A stretch of DNA of 45,933 bases from Thermus tenuipuniceus (GTDB lineage: Bacteria > Deinococcota > Deinococci > Deinococcales > Thermaceae). The position numbers and the translations under genes are program-made. The DNA lies in assembly GCF_002964845.1 (NCBI RefSeq), contig NZ_PRDA01000039.1:1-45933 (forward strand), given 5' to 3'. The notes under the pieces are model-generated. The model did not search any database and had not been told where the DNA came from. It saw only the letters and a list, made by a program, of their open reading frames with translations. Below, piece by piece: positions 42,813 through 45,933 of this stretch. The stretch's first letter is position 1. Each line of letters begins with the position of its first letter.

Positions 42813-43448
42813 ATGCAGCGCGCTATAGTTCTCGTAGTGGTGGCCCTGGCCCTTCTCGGCTTGGGCTGGATCCTTTGGGGTCCCAAGGGGAAAGCCGGGC
42901 TGGACCCCGCCCAAGGTGCCCGCTTTGCCCTGGGCGACCCCAACGCCCCCGTGGTGGTGGTGGACTTTTCCAACTACCTCTGCCCCCACTGCCAGAACCA
43001 CGCTTTAAACGTCCTCCCCCGACTCAAAGCCGAGTACATCGACACCGGTAAGGTGCGCTACCTCTTCCGCGACTTCCCCTTCCCCGGCCAAGCCAACGTG
43101 ATCCGGGCCAGCGAGGCCGCCGCCTGCGCCGCCGACCAGGGGCGTTACTACGAGTACCACGAGGTCCTCTTCCGGGCCGCCTCCAGCTGGGCAAACCTGC
43201 AGGGGAGCGTGCTGGACCGCTACTTGGTGGATCTGGCGGGGCAGATGGGGCTGGACGAGAACACCTTCAGCCAGTGCCTCTCCTCCAATAAGCACCGCGA
43301 GGGGGTCCTGGCCGACCAAAAGCTGGCCTCGGACCTGGGCCTCACCGGTACCCCCACCTTCTTCATCGCAGGGGAAAAGCGCACGGGCTTCTTGCCCTAC
43401 GAGGAGTGGAAGACCCTCTTGGACAAGGCCCTGGCAGAAAAGAAGTAA
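42813..43448 (+). CDS. DsbA-like membrane-anchored thiol oxidoreductase
   Basis: 211 residues. An N-terminal helix (residues 4-22, AIVLVVVALALLGLGWIL) anchors the protein outside the membrane. Thioredoxin fold with active site C57-P-H-C60, DsbA-like helical insert, and cis-proline in TGTPTFFI. Likely makes or repairs disulfides in exported proteins; it belongs to the DsbA/BdbD group (thioredoxin_4). No DsbB or VKOR is nearby. Confidence 0.92.
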   Translation: MQRAIVLVVVALALLGLGWILWGPKGKAGLDPAQGARFALGDPNAPVVVVDFSNYLCPHCQNHALNVLPRLKAEYIDTGKVRYLFRDFPFPGQANVIRASEAAACAADQGRYYEYHEVLFRAASSWANLQGSVLDRYLVDLAGQMGLDENTFSQCLSSNKHREGVLADQKLASDLGLTGTPTFFIAGEKRTGFLPYEEWKTLLDKALAEKK

Positions 43449-43550
43449 TACCCTTTTGTTTCGTTCTCTAAGTCCCAACGAGATGACGCCCGCCGGAGGT
43501 CCTTTCCGGGGGCGTAAGCCAGGGTGGGGTGGTATAAGCCTTTCGGTGTA

Positions 43551-43581
43551 GGGACAAGGGGGAGTACATCCCCCTTGTCCC
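43551..43581. repeat. Perfect 13-bp inverted repeat before the antiporter gene
   Basis: GGGACAAGGGGGA (43551-43563), 5-nt GTACA, TCCCCCTTGTCCC (43569-43581). No T-run follows. It ends 12 bp before the TACCCT box, so it covers the expected -35 region. It could be an operator or a strong RNA hairpin. The upstream stretch 43449-43550 also has an imperfect GC-rich stem (about 43487-43514) and nothing else I can name. Confidence 0.8.
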
Positions 43582-43593
43582 ATGCGGGTCTGC

Positions 43594-43599
43594 TACCCT
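43594..43599 (+). promoter_or_regulatory. -10 box (TACCCT) 7 nt before the antiporter gene
   Basis: TACCCT, GGAAGCC, ATG at 43607. If used, the large inverted repeat lies upstream of the transcript. Confidence 0.35.
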
Positions 43600-43606
43600 G
43601 GAAGCC

Positions 43607-45142
43607 ATGGAAGCCCTCTGGGTGGCCGCTGCCTTTACCCTGGGCCTCTTGGCCAGCCGCCTGGGGCTTCCTCCCCTGGTGGGCTACCTAGGGGCGGGGT
43701 TTGCCCTTCGCGGGATAGGTCTCAGGGAAACCGAGTTTCTGCACCATGCGGCAGAGATCGGTGTGCTCCTTCTCCTTTTCACCGTGGGGTTAAAGCTCCG
43801 CTTTCAAGACCTTCTCGAGCCCCGCATCCTGGGCACAGGGGGTCTACACCTCGTGCTTTTCGCCTTCCTTGCCTTTGTCCTCCTCGGCAACCTGCCCCTG
43901 GCCCTAGCCCTGGCCTTTTCCAGCACCGTGCTGGTGGCGAAGGTCCTCGAGGACAAGAAGGAACTCACCACCTACCATGGCCGCCTCAGCGTGGGCATCC
44001 TGGTCCTGCAGGACCTGGTGGCGGTGGGCCTTATCACCCTTTATGGCGAGAACCAAATAAGCCCCTGGGTAGGGCTGGTTCTCCTCCTGCCCCTTCTGCG
44101 GTTTGCCGTGGCCTGGCTCCTGGAAAAAAGCGGCCACGACGAGCTACTCGTGCTCTTCGGCCTAGGCCTTGCCCTACTGGGAGGCGAGGGCTTCCGCCAG
44201 ATGGGGTTATCCCCGGAACTGGGAGCCTTAATCATGGGAATCTTCCTCTCGGGCCACGAAAAGGGAGGGGAGATGGCCAAGGGGCTTTGGAGCCTCAAGG
44301 AAGCCTTTCTGGTGGCCTTTTTCCTGGATATCGGCCTCAGGGAAGGCCTACAGGGCGTGGAGCCCGGGATGGTCCTGTCCTTTCTCCTCCTGGCCTTGGT
44401 CAAAGCCCCTCTCTTCTTCACCCTGTTTCTCCTCTTCGGGCTTCGGGCCCGCACCGCCTTCGTGAGTGGCATGTACCTGGGCAACTACTCGGAATTTGCC
44501 CTCATCGTGGGGGTTGTGCTGGAACGGGCGGGACTCCTCTCCCACAGCCTTTCCACCCTAGCCCTTCTGGTGGCCCTTTCCATGGCGATTTCCGCACCCC
44601 TAGCTCGGTATAGCCATAGCCTCTACAAACGCCTCGAGGCCCGCCTCCTTCCCCTGGAGCGCAAGGGGCGCCACCCCGACCAGGAACCCGAACGCCTGGA
44701 AGGGGCCACGGTGCTCATCGTGGGCATGGGCCGCACCGGGGGAGCCGTCTACCGCATCCTGGAGGCCAAGGGGGAGCGCCCGGTGGGCCTGGACGCCGAC
44801 CCCGAAAAGGTGGCCCGCCACCAGGCCAAGGGGCGGAAGGTCCTCTATGGGGATGCGGAGGACCCCGAGCTCTGGGAACGCCTGGACCTTACGGGACTTA
44901 AGGCGGTGGTCCTGGCCCTGCCGGACCTCGAGGCCAAGGTCCTCGCCGCCCGCTGGCTGAAGGAGCGGGACTTTAAGGGCGTACTGGCCGCCACCAGCTT
45001 CCACCTGGAGGAAGACCCCATCCTGGAAGCCGCCGGGGTGAGCCTCCTCTTCCACCCCTTCCGGGAGGCCGGGGAACGCCTGGCGGAGAAGGTGCTGGAA
45101 AGACTGGCTATAATGGGTGAGGTGAGCCATGGCCGGTCATAG
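43607..45142 (+). CDS. CPA2-family K+/H+ antiporter with TrkA-N domain (KefB/C-like)
   Basis: 511 residues. About twelve membrane helices (1-340) hold the CPA2 core: PPLVGYLGAGFALRGIGL, SSTVLVAKVLED, and GILVLQDLVAVGL with the QD motif of KefB/C. A cytosolic linker leads to a TrkA-N Rossmann domain (about 363-480) with ATVLIVGMGRTGGAVYRIL, which binds NAD(H) or a nucleotide. It exports K+ or Na+ in exchange for H+. No KefF/G or TrkA-C follows. A striking inverted repeat precedes it. It overlaps yebC by 14 bp. Confidence 0.92.
   Translation: MEALWVAAAFTLGLLASRLGLPPLVGYLGAGFALRGIGLRETEFLHHAAEIGVLLLLFTVGLKLRFQDLLEPRILGTGGLHLVLFAFLAFVLLGNLPLALALAFSSTVLVAKVLEDKKELTTYHGRLSVGILVLQDLVAVGLITLYGENQISPWVGLVLLLPLLRFAVAWLLEKSGHDELLVLFGLGLALLGGEGFRQMGLSPELGALIMGIFLSGHEKGGEMAKGLWSLKEAFLVAFFLDIGLREGLQGVEPGMVLSFLLLALVKAPLFFTLFLLFGLRARTAFVSGMYLGNYSEFALIVGVVLERAGLLSHSLSTLALLVALSMAISAPLARYSHSLYKRLEARLLPLERKGRHPDQEPERLEGATVLIVGMGRTGGAVYRILEAKGERPVGLDADPEKVARHQAKGRKVLYGDAEDPELWERLDLTGLKAVVLALPDLEAKVLAARWLKERDFKGVLAATSFHLEEDPILEAAGVSLLFHPFREAGERLAEKVLERLAIMGEVSHGRS
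45109..45114 (+). promoter_or_regulatory. -10 box (TATAAT) before yebC
   Basis: TATAAT within the antiporter 3' end, 14 bp before the yebC ATG, with GAGGTGA as ribosome site. Allows separate yebC transcription. Confidence 0.5.
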
Positions 45143-45863
45143 CAAGTGGGCACAGATCAAGCGCAAGAAAGCCGCCAACGACCTCAAACGCGGCAAGATC
45201 ATCTCCAAGCACCTACGGGCCATCCAGGCGGCTGCCCGGGCGGGGGGAAGCGCCCTTCCCGAGGCCAACGTCCAGCTTCGCAACGCCATCGAAGCCGCCC
45301 GCGCCGACGATGTCCCCATGGAAAACATCGAGCGCCTCCTGCAGAAGCTGCAAGGGGGAGGGGAAGGAGCCGAGCAGTACGAGGAGATCATCTACGAGGG
45401 CTATGCCCCGGGCGGGGTGGCCCTTCTGGTCTACGCCCTCACGGAAAACCGCAACCGCACCGCCGGAGAGGTGCGCCACGTCTTCAACAAGTACGGCGGC
45501 TCCCTGGGGGCCACGGGCAGCGTGGCCTGGCAGTTTGAGCGAAAAGGCGTGATCGTCTGCCAGAACTCCGAGGCCGCCCAGGAGGCAGCCATAGAGCTCG
45601 GAGCCCTGGACCTCGAGGAGGAAGGGGAAAACCTCACCATCTACACCGACCCCGCCGAGGCCTACCGCATGGCCGAGGAGCTTAAAAGGCGGGGCATCCC
45701 CGTGGAGGCGGTGGAGGTGGTGCAGCATCCCCAGAACACCGTGGCCCTGCCCCCGGAGGAGGCCGCCAAGGTAATGCGTCTGGTGGAGGCCCTGGAGGAC
45801 CTGGACGACGTGCAGCACGTCTACACCAACCTGGACCCCGCTAGCCTGCAGGTGGAGGCCTAA
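45129..45863 (+). CDS. yebC: YebC/PmpR family protein
   Basis: 244 residues. The three-domain YebC/TACO1 family: MAGHSKWAQIKRKKAANDLKRG at the start (as MAGHSKWAQIKRKKAAND), RAIQAAARAGG, LRNAIEAARADDVPMENIER and GVALLVYALTENRNRTAGEV. Members have been called transcription regulators and, more recently, translation factors that ease polyproline stalls; sequence alone does not decide. Length is normal. Overlaps the antiporter stop. Confidence 0.96.
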   Translation: MAGHSKWAQIKRKKAANDLKRGKIISKHLRAIQAAARAGGSALPEANVQLRNAIEAARADDVPMENIERLLQKLQGGGEGAEQYEEIIYEGYAPGGVALLVYALTENRNRTAGEVRHVFNKYGGSLGATGSVAWQFERKGVIVCQNSEAAQEAAIELGALDLEEEGENLTIYTDPAEAYRMAEELKRRGIPVEAVEVVQHPQNTVALPPEEAAKVMRLVEALEDLDDVQHVYTNLDPASLQVEA

Positions 45864-45871
45864 CCGAACTA

Positions 45872-45933
45872 AGAGGCTGTCGTAAAAGTCTTGTATCCTT
45901 GAAGGGTGCAGAGGACACGCACATCTTACCCCA
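45872..45933 (+). mobile_element. Left end of an insertion sequence (IS5-like), cut by the window
   Basis: GAGGCTGTCGTAAAAGTC at 45872-45889 has the look of an IS terminal inverted repeat, directly after yebC. A putative transposase start follows. The other end is outside the window, so boundaries and family are tentative. Confidence 0.5.
45906..45933 (+). CDS. Start of a probable IS transposase, partial
   Basis: GTG at 45906 opens VQRTRTSYP, which resembles the opening of IS5-type transposases (commonly M-x-R-x-x-YPSDLTD). Only nine codons are visible, so this rests on the short match and its position inside the putative IS end. Confidence 0.4.

Noticed and set aside
43487-43550. Possible riboswitch or small RNA before the antiporter gene
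   Set aside because: There is a GC-rich imperfect stem, but I cannot match it to any known riboswitch class (including c-di-AMP), and it may lie outside the transcript.

Overview
The window is chromosomal DNA of a Thermus species. It is very GC-rich with strong third-position G/C. The seven-iron ferredoxin, RpiA, NAD-dependent DNA ligase, SpeE and ThyX all read as close relatives of the T. thermophilus proteins. Genes are packed tightly, often with 4-bp start/stop overlaps. Many genes begin 6-7 nt after a -10-like TANNNT box, which suggests leaderless mRNAs. I see no rRNA, tRNA, CRISPR or prophage. An insertion sequence appears to begin at the extreme right edge.

Left part (1-5938): a broken Crp/Fnr-type regulator, then feoA-feoB-feoC (ferrous iron uptake) and a convergent ferredoxin. 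Next come a thioredoxin-fold protein, a truncated DUF488 fragment running into an Rrf2-type regulator that may have lost its start, a frameshifted DUF542 (iron-sulfur repair, ScdA/RIC N-terminal) gene with an orphan membrane tail, and a YwiC-like membrane protein. This looks like a decaying accessory patch, perhaps linked to nitrogen oxides or redox.

Middle part (5994-31902): an HtrA-like protease; a P1-family peptidase; a class II aldolase coupled to a zinc alcohol dehydrogenase; a MoxR-DUF58-VWA-VWA cluster; and a cell-division/envelope group (ftsX-envC on one strand, hpf and ftsE on the other, then a CtpA-type protease). Housekeeping genes follow: metG with a hairpin-rich leader, rpiA, bcp, an adenosine-specific kinase, mqnC (futalosine menaquinone pathway), trpBA, thyX and ligA. 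A BMP-type nucleoside-binding protein and its ABC ATPase close this part, without permease genes.

Right part (31899-45933): a five-gene minus-strand run (response regulator, FemAB-type ligase, LptC-like, two LptA/OstA-like proteins); pheA; a CBS-ACT protein; a small secreted probable barrel; Skp/OmpH; FtsK; speD-speE; a DsbA-like oxidoreductase; a CPA2 K+/H+ antiporter; and YebC.

Most notable observations: (i) the SpeD next to speE has lost both the self-cleaving serine and the catalytic cysteine, so it looks like a pseudoenzyme; (ii) the palindrome CCTCGAGG occurs about once per kilobase, far above chance; (iii) a terminator/attenuator-like leader lies just before metG; (iv) five convergent gene pairs share exactly a 4-bp CTAG/CTAA overlap; (v) a perfect 13-bp inverted repeat lies in front of the K+/H+ antiporter; (vi) Lpt-like genes occur in a genus regarded as lacking LPS.
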